A DNA stretch of 8,552 nt from Ignavibacteriaceae bacterium. Its GTDB lineage: Bacteria > Bacteroidota > Ignavibacteria > Ignavibacteriales > Ignavibacteriaceae. The notes below the pieces were generated by a model, which saw only the letters and a program-made list of their open reading frames with translations, searched no databases and was not told the DNA's origin. Numbering within the stretch: position 1 is the stretch's first letter; each line of letters starts with the position of its first letter. The stretch is taken from positions 1 to 8,552 of the forward strand of contig JAPHUI010000166.1 in NCBI GenBank assembly GCA_026193755.1. Direction: 5' to 3'. Below are positions 1-7,701 of the stretch, in pieces. Position numbers and translations under genes: made by a program.

Positions 1-383
1 CTGTTAAGAGGCAAACGAACAACTCTTGACTGATCTGCAATTGCCTGCATAATAGATTGTCTAACCCACCACACTGCGTAAGAGATGAATTTAAATCCTC
101 GTGTTTCATCAAATCGCTGAGCAGCTTTTATAAGTCCAATGTTACCTTCATTAATTAAATCGCCCAGGGAAAGACCCTGATTCTGAAACTGCTTTGCAAC
201 TGAAACAACGAATCTTAAATTAGCTTTGATCAATTGTTCCTGGGCAAGCATATCGCCCTTCTTGATTCGAATAGCTAATGTAATCTCCATGTCCGGAGTT
301 AATAAATCAACCTTGCCAATTTCCTGCAAGTATTGATCAAGAGATTTACTTTCGCGATTTGTAAATTGCTTAGTTATCTTCAA
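1..383 (-). CDS. rpoD: Primary RNA polymerase sigma factor RpoD/SigA, N-terminal part (3' end beyond window)
   Basis: Housekeeping sigma factor that directs RNA polymerase to -10/-35 promoters. The visible 127 codons begin [20 protein letters not shown] and contain region 1.2 (about residues 12-45), region 2.1 ([15 protein letters not shown], 51-65), region 2.2 ([19 protein letters not shown], 74-92) and regions 2.3-2.4 ([16 protein letters not shown], 96-111), with the aromatic and Gln residues that melt and read the -10 element. Region 1.1 is absent, as is usual for the short (about 290 aa) primary sigma factors of Bacteroidota and relatives. The rest, regions 3 and 4, lies outside the window. 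The start is TTG at 383-381: an in-frame TAA lies six codons upstream and no ATG occurs before residue 32, which is inside conserved sequence. An AAAGGAG site sits 10 bases upstream. Identity is very secure; the start is well supported but not proven. Confidence 0.96.
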   Translation of the reverse strand, partial: MKITKQFTNRESKSLDQYLQEIGKVDLLTPDMEITLAIRIKKGDMLAQEQLIKANLRFVVSVAKQFQNQGLSLGDLINEGNIGLIKAAQRFDETRGFKFISYAVWWVRQSIMQAIADQSRVVRLPLN

Positions 384-393
384 GCTTATCGCA

Positions 394-400
394 CTCCTTT
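394..400 (-). promoter_or_regulatory. Ribosome binding site of rpoD, supporting the TTG start
   Basis: AAAGGAG on the minus strand, 10 bases before TTG at 383-381. It is the only strong Shine-Dalgarno match before the sigma factor gene. With the in-frame TAA just upstream it leaves TTG as the only plausible start. The spacing is slightly long. Confidence 0.6.
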
Positions 401-517
401 ACAAGGTTTAGTGAATAGAAATTTTTGTGGTTTTAATTGTAAGATTTTGCCCGATGTATAAATTCAAAGGTGTAAATATATCACAATAATAAGATGAAAG
501 GAAGCGTAAAAAGTTCC

Positions 518-1915
518 CTAAATCACAAATTTTTCTCCTGAGGCGGGAAAATCTACGTTTTTAAAGCCTTTTTGAACCAATTTTTCTTTTAATGGAAGAG
601 CCTGCTCTTCCTCGCCATGTACCAAAAAGATATTTTTAAGCCTGTTTTTATCGTTAAGCCTGGGGTAATTAAGTAATTCAGCCTGGTCTGCGTGTGCACT
701 AAAATAATCCATTGACTTTACTTCTGCATTCACTTTATGCGGCTCACCGAAAATATTTATTTCGGTTTCTCCATCAATAATTTTCCTTGCAAGAGTGTGT
801 GCTGCAGCATACCCGACAAATAAAATTAGATTTTTCTTATTCTCAATGTTATTTGCAAGGTGATGCAAAACTCTGCCGCCTTCTGCCATCCCCGATGCAG
901 AAATAATTATGCAGGGTTCCGGTTTATCATTCAGCTCTTTAGACTGCTCGACATTTTTTATATAAGTAAGTCTGCCGAAACCAAAAGGGTCCTCATTATT
1001 CTGGATGAAAATTCTGTAAGTTTCCCTGTCGTAACATTCCGGATGAGTCTGGTAGATTTTTGTTGCTTCAACAGCAAGCGGGCTGTCGACATAAATCGGT
1101 AAAACAGGAATCCTGTTCTGATCGAATAGTTTGTGAAGCATATAAACGAGTAGCTGAGTTCTTCCGACAGCAAATGAAGGGATGATAATTTTTCCTCCGC
1201 GTTCAACTACTGATTTTACAGTTGTAGCGACTTCTTCTTCAACTTCGGCTGCAACTGCGTGTAACCGGTTGCCATAAGTCGATTCCATAATAAGCAGATC
1301 AAGATCACGAAGAACATTCGGGTTACGGATAATCGGCATGTTGCTTCTGCCAATGTCACCGCTGAAACCGATGCGATACTTTTTCCCGTTCTCATTTATT
1401 TCAAGAAGAATTCCTGCAGATCCTAAAATGTGTCCTGCATCCCAGTAAGTTGCCATTACACCGGGTGCAACTTCAATTGGTCGTGAGTACTGCACACCGA
1501 TAAATTGATCCATCGCTTTTTCAACATCGTCAAAATCATAAAGTGGTTCGAAAGGATTTTTATGCTGCTTCTTCCTGATCTTATTCACAACATAAATATC
1601 TCTTTCCTGCAGGTGAGCAGAATCCCTCAACATTATCTGGCAAAGGTCAACTGTTGCTGCCGTTGTATATATTGGTCCGTTGAAACCGTTCTTAATCATC
1701 CCGGGAATTTTTCCAGAGTGATCAATGTGAGCATGCGAAAGAAGAAGAACGTCAATTTCCGAAGGAGAATATTTGAATGTGCGGTTTATTTCGAAAGCTT
1801 TCTTCCGTTTTCCCTGGTATAGTCCGCAATCCAAAAGAATTTTTTTTCCGTTTATATAAAGAAGATGCTGTGAGCCGGTTACTGTCTGTGCCGCACCGAT
1901 GAATTGAATTTCCAA
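518..1915 (-). CDS. MBL-fold beta-CASP ribonuclease (CPSF73/YSH1-like RNA-processing metallohydrolase)
   Basis: A 465-residue zinc-dependent hydrolase of the metallo-beta-lactamase/beta-CASP family (COG1236), probably a cytoplasmic RNase; the exact RNA target is unknown. The MBL part carries motif 2 HAHIDH (61-66), the histidine of GHILGS (H162) and the aspartate of FSGDIG (D187), which together bind two metals. ESTYG (211-215) is beta-CASP motif A. SGMAEGGRVLHHL (341-353), GYAAAHTLAR (368-377), SAHAD (H408, candidate motif C) and LVHGEEE (431-437) follow the order seen in CPSF73 and its bacterial relatives. There is no signal peptide, and the length is normal for the family (about 450-470). 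The start is TTG at 1915-1913, with AAAAGGA seven bases upstream and an in-frame TAA just before it; the family consensus start (MxIxFxGAAxTVTGS) fits it exactly. The stop is TAG, showing that amber terminates in this genome. The gene lies 52 bases downstream of polB with no visible terminator between them, so co-transcription is possible. Confidence 0.93.
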   Translation of the reverse strand: MEIQFIGAAQTVTGSQHLLYINGKKILLDCGLYQGKRKKAFEINRTFKYSPSEIDVLLLSHAHIDHSGKIPGMIKNGFNGPIYTTAATVDLCQIMLRDSAHLQERDIYVVNKIRKKQHKNPFEPLYDFDDVEKAMDQFIGVQYSRPIEVAPGVMATYWDAGHILGSAGILLEINENGKKYRIGFSGDIGRSNMPIIRNPNVLRDLDLLIMESTYGNRLHAVAAEVEEEVATTVKSVVERGGKIIIPSFAVGRTQLLVYMLHKLFDQNRIPVLPIYVDSPLAVEATKIYQTHPECYDRETYRIFIQNNEDPFGFGRLTYIKNVEQSKELNDKPEPCIIISASGMAEGGRVLHHLANNIENKKNLILFVGYAAAHTLARKIIDGETEINIFGEPHKVNAEVKSMDYFSAHADQAELLNYPRLNDKNRLKNIFLVHGEEEQALPLKEKLVQKGFKNVDFPASGEKFVI

Positions 1916-1922
1916 TGTGATT

Positions 1923-1929
1923 TCCTTTT
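1923..1929 (-). promoter_or_regulatory. Ribosome binding site supporting a TTG start of the beta-CASP ribonuclease
   Basis: AAAAGGA on the minus strand, seven bases before TTG at 1915-1913. The same frame is closed by TAA at 1930-1928, directly overlapping this site, so no earlier start is possible. The next in-frame ATG would remove the conserved first beta strands. Confidence 0.6.
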
Positions 1930-1967
1930 AGAAATGATCAGTTTAAATGCAAAGATAAGTAATAAGA

Positions 1968-4295
1968 TTAAAAGAAGCTTAATTGATCTGACTCAACGAT
2001 AGAATCAAAAGATTCACCAAGTAAAATTAATACAGAATCTGCTATTGGTTTTATTTGTTTATCAATGTAGTGATCGTAATCAATATCGGTATGCTTCAGC
2101 TCAACCGGGATGGGTCCTCGTTTAGTAATTACATAATAAACTGTTCCAGTTGTTTCAGGTAGCATACGAGCTGCTTTAACATGCTGCGGAATATTTTTTG
2201 TGTATTCATCAACATCTTTTCGTAACCTTTTTCTGTAAACAAGCTTATCATCGTACTCACCGGTTTTAACTTTCTTAACAATTTCCCTAAGCCAGTTATC
2301 AATTTCTTCGTTATTAAAAATCCTGTTATAAAGTTCCACCTGAAATTCCTTTGCGAGTCGTGTCCAGTCAGATCGAACAAACTCCATTCCTACGAACTCA
2401 AGTTTTTCCTCACCTCCGCCAGAGGCGGATTCAACGAGCAATCCGGCATAGCGTTTCTTCGCCCCAGTTTCGCTGCCTCTCGCTGGGGTAAGAATAAACT
2501 TCCTGTAATATTTCTCAAACTCAATTTCTAAATAAGATTTCAAACCATATTCAGTTAAAATTTTTTCTGCCCAATAATTATTTAAATCGTCTGCAATTCT
2601 ATTACCACTTGTTTCCGCATTTTCGCCTTCACCTTCCTTTAATTTAATGAAGAGCGAATCGGTATCACCATAAATAACTTCATATCCTTTTTCACCCAGG
2701 TATTCTTTGCTGCCCAGCAAAAGACTATGACCTGTTCCTGTAATTGCGGTTGGTAAGTTAGGATGATAAAACCTGCATCCGAATGAACCCATAACACCGT
2801 AAAAGCTGTTCATTAAAATTTTTATTGCCTGAGAAAGTTGCTTATCGTTTTTTCTCTTTGCTGCATTTCTCTGTTCGATGAGCTGGTCAATAAACTCCGG
2901 CAGGAAGTGATGTGTCAATGAAAATTTATACCCATTAAGAGTTTCTATTGTGTCAATGTTTGATTTTAAGTTTGAGTAAGGATCAATTTTGAAAGTCTGA
3001 ATGATGGAGGGATACAAGCTTTTAAAGTCAAGCACTATAACATCATCATAGATTCCGGGAACTGGGTTCATTACATATCCGCCAGCTGCGTGCTCGGAAG
3101 TATCGAGATCCTTAACATTTCCTGCAACATATCCTGCACGATGAAGTTTTGGTAAAAAGAAATGATCAAAAGCAGCAGTCATCATTCCAAGTTCATCCAT
3201 TAGCAAACCGGATAGCTGAGAGCGACGAACAGACAATTCAATTAATCCGGCTTTCTTAAAAATATCAGTGACCAATTCAGCATCTTTAAGATTGTATTCA
3301 GCAAGACTTGCTTTATCTTCTTTAAATAATCTCTCAATCTCTTCTACCTTATCCTGATCGGGGGTAATTGTTTTGCCTTCAGCCAGTAATTCCTGAGCAA
3401 CGGTTTCAAGACGATAATCTTCAAAAGTAAAAAATGAAGAACGCAATGATACCGGTCCATCAATTATTACTCTACCAGTCAAAAAGGCGTAGTAACCTCT
3501 TGGTTTCCTTTGCCTTAATAAGACTCTGCCATTTGCACGAGCAATTTTAAATGGAATCATGAATTCCCGACATTTGTTTTCCAGAAACATCAAATCAAAT
3601 CCTATCACATGCCAACCGATGATAATATCAGGGTCTTTTTCCTGAAACCAGTTGAGGAAATTCTGCAGGAGTTCTTTTTCATCCTCGTAACTTGAAATAT
3701 AATTCGGGGTCTCAATTTTTTCGTTCGATACTATAAAAACTTTCTTCTCTTCTGTCTTACCGGAAAGATGGACTGCAACAGAATAGAGCTTAGTGTTTTG
3801 AGTTCCGGTTTCTATATCAATAGATGAAATTAATAACTTTGGCGTGACATCACAAGGTTCGATAGTTGGATTGGTGAATGAAATTAAATTCTTCTTTTTT
3901 TCACAAACACCTTTAACTAGCACCTGAGCATTAATAAATTTCTCCATTAGAAATCTTCTTGAAGGGTCAACATCAGACTCATATGTTTTTATACCCATAC
4001 TTTCAATTTCTTCAACAGCAGTTTTTAAGTCTCTTTGAGAATTGAAATATAGAGCGTCGACTTTTCTCTCATCAAAATTTTTAAGTACGACCTCTTTTCT
4101 GTTGAAAGGAACAGAGAGTTTTTCAATAACGGATTTATTTTCTACGAAAGAGACAGGGTTGTTTGAAAAAATTAATTCTATAGGTCCCAACTCTTCCGAA
4201 GTTCCGATAAACTTTAAAATGTTTCTGCCCCTTATATCTTGCCATTCACCGGTAAGTATAAATACTTTCACACTTATTTGTTCAGGCTTGTCCAT
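1968..4295 (-). CDS. polB: DNA polymerase II (family B, with 3'-5' exonuclease)
   Basis: A 775-residue replicative/repair DNA polymerase that resembles E. coli Pol II (783 aa) along its full length; Pol II acts in SOS-linked restart and lesion bypass. The exonuclease domain shows Exo I SIDIETG (D160, E162), Exo II GWHVIGFDLMF (D234) and Exo III YNLKDAELV (D338). The polymerase domain shows motif A VLDFKSLYPSII (D423), motif B KILMNSFYG (492-500), motif C YGDTDS (D544, D546) and the KKRYAGL motif (613-619). All metal-binding acidic residues are present, so an active enzyme with proofreading is expected. In Exo II, His229 stands where E. coli Pol II has Asn. The protein ends QLSFF, matching the C-terminal sliding-clamp binding motif (E. 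coli QLGLF). Codons 623-627 (SASGG) are a perfect palindrome and look like an insertion. The ATG overlaps the stop of the upstream transaminase gene (TAATG), and a TGAGGA site lies inside that gene's last codons, so translational coupling is likely. Confidence 0.97.
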   Translation of the reverse strand: MDKPEQISVKVFILTGEWQDIRGRNILKFIGTSEELGPIELIFSNNPVSFVENKSVIEKLSVPFNRKEVVLKNFDERKVDALYFNSQRDLKTAVEEIESMGIKTYESDVDPSRRFLMEKFINAQVLVKGVCEKKKNLISFTNPTIEPCDVTPKLLISSIDIETGTQNTKLYSVAVHLSGKTEEKKVFIVSNEKIETPNYISSYEDEKELLQNFLNWFQEKDPDIIIGWHVIGFDLMFLENKCREFMIPFKIARANGRVLLRQRKPRGYYAFLTGRVIIDGPVSLRSSFFTFEDYRLETVAQELLAEGKTITPDQDKVEEIERLFKEDKASLAEYNLKDAELVTDIFKKAGLIELSVRRSQLSGLLMDELGMMTAAFDHFFLPKLHRAGYVAGNVKDLDTSEHAAGGYVMNPVPGIYDDVIVLDFKSLYPSIIQTFKIDPYSNLKSNIDTIETLNGYKFSLTHHFLPEFIDQLIEQRNAAKRKNDKQLSQAIKILMNSFYGVMGSFGCRFYHPNLPTAITGTGHSLLLGSKEYLGEKGYEVIYGDTDSLFIKLKEGEGENAETSGNRIADDLNNYWAEKILTEYGLKSYLEIEFEKYYRKFILTPARGSETGAKKRYAGLLVESASGGGEEKLEFVGMEFVRSDWTRLAKEFQVELYNRIFNNEEIDNWLREIVKKVKTGEYDDKLVYRKRLRKDVDEYTKNIPQHVKAARMLPETTGTVYYVITKRGPIPVELKHTDIDYDHYIDKQIKPIADSVLILLGESFDSIVESDQLSFF
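2415..2429. repeat. Perfect 15-base GC-rich palindrome inside polB (TCCGCC-AGA-GGCGGA)
   Basis: Six-base perfect arms, TCCGCC and GGCGGA, around a 3-base loop; the symmetry stops exactly at these ends. On the coding strand it spells codons 623-627 (Ser-Ala-Ser-Gly-Gly), in frame, in the loop between KKRYAGL and the next strand (LEFVGME). It is far richer in G+C than most of the surrounding gene. Leaving these five codons out gives LLVE-GEEKLEF, which lines up with the E. coli Pol II LIQEGDKQRMVF as I recall it. It may therefore be a short dispersed palindromic element that landed in a tolerant loop. Only one copy is visible in the window. Confidence 0.6.
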
Positions 4296-5140
4296 TAATA
4301 ATGATCCTCAGTCACTTTTTTAAATACTGACTGCAAAGCTTTTGTAATCTTGCCCGGTTCACCATTATTAATTTGCCAATAGTCTATCATAGTTACTGGT
4401 GTGAGTTCTTTAGTTGTACTAGTAATAAAAAACTCTGTGAAGTTTTTGAGATCATCTTTATCAATAAATTCTTCTTTAAAATCCATTTTGAATTTTTCGC
4501 AGAATTCCAGAACTACTTTTCTGGTTATGCCGTCAAGAATTAATCTTGACTTTGGAGCGGTAAATACGGTTTCATCTTTAACAGCAAAAAAGTTAGTATG
4601 AGTTCCTTCCGTAATCATTCCATCTCTAACGAGAATAGCTTCTGCTGCGTCTTCTTCAGATGCTTTTTGATTTGCGAGCACAACAGGAAGCAAAGATGTA
4701 GATTTAATATCACACCTCAACCAACGTACATCTTCCTGTAAAATTACTTTTACACCTTTTGATTGCTCCTCATTATCTTCTTTGAATTCCTTCACGGAAA
4801 TAAAAAGAGTAGGTGTAGTTTTCTCCATGGGAAAGCTGTGAGTCCTTTGCTGAACTGATCCGCGGGTTATCTGAAGATAAACAAGTGATTCTTTTTCAAT
4901 ATTATTTTTTTTGATGATGTCGTAAATGATATTTTTAATTGAATTGAAATTATCAAAATCTATCCTGGTTTCTTTAAGACTCCTTTTTAATCTTTCAAGA
5001 TGGTCTTCATACCTGAACAATTTGCGATTGTATGTTCGAATTGATTCATAAACACCATCGGCAAAAAGAAAACCGCGGTCGAAAGGGGACAACGAGACTT
5101 CATTTATTAATTTGAAATCATTATTGAAATAAACTATCAC
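4295..5140 (-). CDS. dat: D-amino-acid transaminase (D-alanine aminotransferase), fold-type IV PLP enzyme
   Basis: A 281-residue PLP-dependent aminotransferase of class IV (BCAT/DAAT/ADCL family). It most likely interconverts D-alanine and D-glutamate with their 2-oxo acids in the cytoplasm, supplying D-amino acids for peptidoglycan. Sequence features match Bacillus D-amino-acid transaminase strongly: DRGFLFADGVYE (21-32), YLQITRG (88-94), EDVRWLRCDIKS (136-147) with the PLP lysine K146, TEG (E178), DGITR (203-207) and ITSTTKELTPV (239-249). The residues that trap the substrate carboxylate in the Bacillus enzyme (Tyr31, Arg98, His100) appear as Y31, R99 and H101, which favours DAAT over branched-chain transaminase or aminodeoxychorismate lyase. 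The start is GTG at 5140-5138: an in-frame TAG lies four codons upstream and there is no ATG before conserved sequence. There is only a weak ribosome site (TAGAAG). Its stop overlaps the polB start. It is the first gene of the leftward cluster. Confidence 0.9.
   Translation of the reverse strand: MIVYFNNDFKLINEVSLSPFDRGFLFADGVYESIRTYNRKLFRYEDHLERLKRSLKETRIDFDNFNSIKNIIYDIIKKNNIEKESLVYLQITRGSVQQRTHSFPMEKTTPTLFISVKEFKEDNEEQSKGVKVILQEDVRWLRCDIKSTSLLPVVLANQKASEEDAAEAILVRDGMITEGTHTNFFAVKDETVFTAPKSRLILDGITRKVVLEFCEKFKMDFKEEFIDKDDLKNFTEFFITSTTKELTPVTMIDYWQINNGEPGKITKALQSVFKKVTEDHY
4305..4310 (-). promoter_or_regulatory. polB ribosome binding site embedded in the end of the transaminase gene
   Basis: TGAGGA on the minus strand, nine bases before the polB ATG (4295-4293), lying in the last codons (Thr-Glu-Asp) of the transaminase gene. 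With the TAATG stop/start overlap it points to termination-reinitiation coupling between the two genes. Confidence 0.55.
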
Positions 5141-5284
5141 TTCTAGAATCTATTACTATTGGAAAATCAATGTATAAATTAAGAAAATGAATTGATTATT
5201 ATTTGATAAAATTGGTGCAATTTATAGGTCAAAGATTGAAATATTAAGCATAATAGTTGAACTTTATCTAATAATTTTTAAATT

Positions 5285-5306
5285 TTGTTTGAATTAATTG
5301 AAACAA
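5285..5306. promoter_or_regulatory. 22-bp near-palindrome in the divergent spacer, possible operator
   Basis: TTGTTTGAATT/AATTGAAACAA is symmetric about 5295/5296 with a single mismatched pair (G5291/G5300). It lies 32-53 bases before the peptidase ATG within the 197-base AT-rich spacer (5141-5337) that separates the divergent genes. A sigma70-like arrangement overlaps it: TTGTTT (5285-5290), 16 bases, TTATCT (5307-5312). A bound dimeric regulator there would block the rightward promoter. Much of the symmetry is A/T and could be chance. I see no convincing Bacteroidota-type TTTG/TAnnTTTG promoter in the spacer. Confidence 0.3.
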
Positions 5307-5337
5307 TTATCTTCTCATATATAGAGGAGAATTAAAA

Positions 5338-7686
5338 ATGTTCAATCTTCATTTCTACAGCCCCGCTTATTTAATTTTTTTGTCACTTCTTAATTTTTCC
5401 TTAATTGCACAAGAAATGGCAACAGATAATTATACAGCTGATTATCCTGAGGCTGTGAATTATTTGTTCAGTTTAAAGACTACAGGTGAAAGTGCAGACG
5501 TTTCTTCGGAAATAATATTAAATAAAGATGTTGGTTCATTTAAACTGCAAGAGGGCACATTATACCAGTGTTCTGATTATAATGGGATACCGTATGCATT
5601 AGTATTTATTGGTAAAGGAGAATTTTCCTTTACCCCACCAAGTGAAATCGAAAAGAAACAACTCTATCGTTTTTATGAAACAGAGAATTTTCAGATGAAC
5701 TTTAAAGAATTGTTTCTTCTTTTTGATGATAATACTTGCGATGAGATCTTTAGTAACCTTAGACTTCAAAAAGCAAATACGAATAGGGTGGATGATGAAA
5801 TTGAAGACTGCGAGGAATACTTTAAAGATGGAAATATCGGTGATTCACGGTCTGATTTCTTAAGATCTATAATGGTTGAAGGTAGAAACGGATTTTTTTA
5901 TGCACAAATCCAGGAAAGCAAATTCGACCCGGTATTCTTTCAGATTAATCCCTATGAATTTGAAGAAGTATCTTTTATGAATGACAGAAAAGGAGGTGCT
6001 TTGTTAGGCTCAGACAAAGTTCGTGAGATTATTAATCTGTTTCCTGCTATGAAAGAGACATTGGAACCATATTCTGTTAAAAAACCAAACAAGTATTTTC
6101 TTGATTTAATAGCATATAAAATCGAGTCCACAATTTCTGACAATCTTGATTTCTCAGCAAAGTGCATAATGGACTTTGAATCCAACGAGAAAGAGCAGAG
6201 ATGGATAATGTTTTATCTATATGACGAACTTCTCGTAGATTCAGTAAAGTGGGATGATGGAAGCACAGCAAGGTTTATAAACGCCGAAGAAAGCAGTGAG
6301 TTGTGGATAAGGTGCAGAAGCGATTATTTAGATGGCAACCAGCATAGTATGATAATTTATTATCAAGGAGATTTGTTGGAGAAGAATGATCTTGGTTGGA
6401 TCTATTTAAAATCATCAATCTACTGGTATCCTCGCTACGATAACCGAGAAAAAGCTGCATTCGGATTCATCTTTCATACGCCCTCAAAGTATGATTTTGT
6501 TAGTATTGGTGATCTGGTAGGCAGAGTAGAGAAAGAAGATGTTATTACAACTAAATGGTTCTGTAAATCCCCGATAAGAAATGCTTCATTCAATATTGGA
6601 AATTTTGAAAAGTACAACGTTAGTAAAGAAAATCTACCCGAAGTGAATGTATATATCTCAAAATCCGGTCATCATCAAATAAGCCAAAATTTAGTTAAAT
6701 ACGGAGTTCTTTCAATGAGTGATGCTTCCGAATATATAGCTCAGGATATTTCCAATAGTATTGAGTTATTTACTGCACTATTTGGTAAACCCCCGATCAA
6801 TTCGATAAGAGTTACGGAAACACCATATTTACATGGTGAAGCATTCCCGGGTTTAGTAGACCTATCCTGGGCGACGGTTGTTCAAACTAATTTTGAAGGA
6901 GAAGATGAAATATTCAGAGCACACGAAGCAGCACATCAATAGTGGGGAGTAGGAGTTGATTTTAATACATACCATGACCAGTGGCTGAGTGAGGGTCTTG
7001 CAGAGTACTCCGGGTTATGGTATTTACAGGTAGCAAAAAACGATAACGAATTATTTTTTAAAATACTGAATGAATGGAAAGAAAGTATTTTAGATGTTCG
7101 AAAATACATTTTCGGTTCCGGACAGGAATCCGGTCCGATCTGGCTTGGTTACCGAACAAGTTCTAGTAACACAGCGGGTGATTATGATCTTATTATTTAT
7201 AAAAAAGGAGCCTGGATTATCCATATGTTGCGTGCAATGCTTCTTGACCTAAATACGATGAATGAAGACAGAATGAAAAAGTTAATGCGGGATTTTTATG
7301 AGACTTATAAAAATAAATCTGCCTCAACCTCGGACTTTGAAAAAATAGTTGCAAAGCATTTCGGGGGAGATATGAGCTGGTTTTTTAATCAGTATGTTTA
7401 TGGGACTGATATTCCTCTTTACAAAGTTGCATACAAAACAGATAAAACAAGTGAGGGTAAAAGTATAATTAACTTGCGTATCAGGCAGGAAAATGTTCCC
7501 GAAAACTTTAAAATGTATGTGCCAATTAAACTTGTTTTTGCGGGAGATAGAATTGGAAGGATAAGAATTGAAGTAAAAGGTAAAGAAACTATTTATTCAA
7601 CCCCACCAATTGCAGGAGAGTTGGAAGAACTTATATTTAATGATCTTGAATCCGTATTGTGCGAAGTGGAATATGAAGATTGGTAA
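5338..7686 (+). pseudogene. Secreted M1-type (gluzincin) metallopeptidase-like gene interrupted by one in-frame TAG
   Basis: A 782-position reading frame, open throughout except for amber codon 535. It starts at ATG with GAGGAG eight bases upstream. Residues 1-24 form a signal peptide, cut before Gln25 (SLIA/Q), so the product is exported. Residues about 25-450 are an N-terminal region I do not recognise in detail. The catalytic part has HGEAFPGLVDLS (499-510), which sits where M1 enzymes carry the GxMEN substrate loop, then HEAAHQ (529-534), the stop, WG, and WLSEGLAEY (549-557). Counting the stop as a residue, the third zinc ligand E552 falls exactly at HExxH-X18-E. YKKGAW (Y621) supplies the probable catalytic tyrosine. 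The stop replaces the Trp of the usual HQWWG, so one G-to-A change (TGG to TAG) explains it. The remaining 247 codons keep frame and conserved motifs, so the lesion is recent, an error, or read through. A truncated 534-residue product would lack E552 and Y621 and should be inactive. Confidence 0.85.
6940..6942 (+). other. In-frame amber codon within the zinc-binding motif of the peptidase
   Basis: The codons run CAC GAA GCA GCA CAT CAA TAG TGG GGA, that is His-Glu-Ala-Ala-His-Gln-stop-Trp-Gly. The frame on both sides is the same, and the next stop is the natural TAA at 7684-7686. Restarting downstream is unlikely: the first ATG at 7225 lies past E552 and Y621, and the nearest GGAG (7207-7210) is 14 bases from it and encodes the conserved KKGAW. 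Confidence 0.9.
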
Positions 7687-7701
7687 TTAGCAATTTTAAT
7701 T

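Noticed and set aside
387..395. GTG-CGA-TAA just upstream of the rpoD TTG, echoing the Met-Arg-Gln start of many related sigma factors
   Set aside because: It is out of frame with rpoD, runs straight into a stop and overlaps the ribosome site; two insertions would be needed to restore the usual start, so the resemblance is likely chance.
501..519. GGAA ... TTCC inverted repeat after the ribonuclease gene as a terminator
   Set aside because: Only four paired bases and no downstream T-run on the transcribed strand.
1505..1822. Plus-strand open frame of 105 codons opposite the ribonuclease gene
   Set aside because: It is antisense to strongly conserved catalytic sequence, has no recognisable domain and no ribosome site; a shadow frame.
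2462..2488. Second inverted repeat in polB, CCCCAG ... CTGGGG with a 15-base loop, near the 15-base palindrome
   Set aside because: It encodes conserved residues around the GSxTGxKKRYAG motif, so the symmetry is probably a by-product of codon choice rather than an inserted element.
7225..7686. Separate 153-residue gene beginning at ATG 7225
   Set aside because: It is the C-terminal part of the M1-type peptidase: same frame, starting inside the conserved YKKGAWIIHML segment, with poor ribosome-site spacing.
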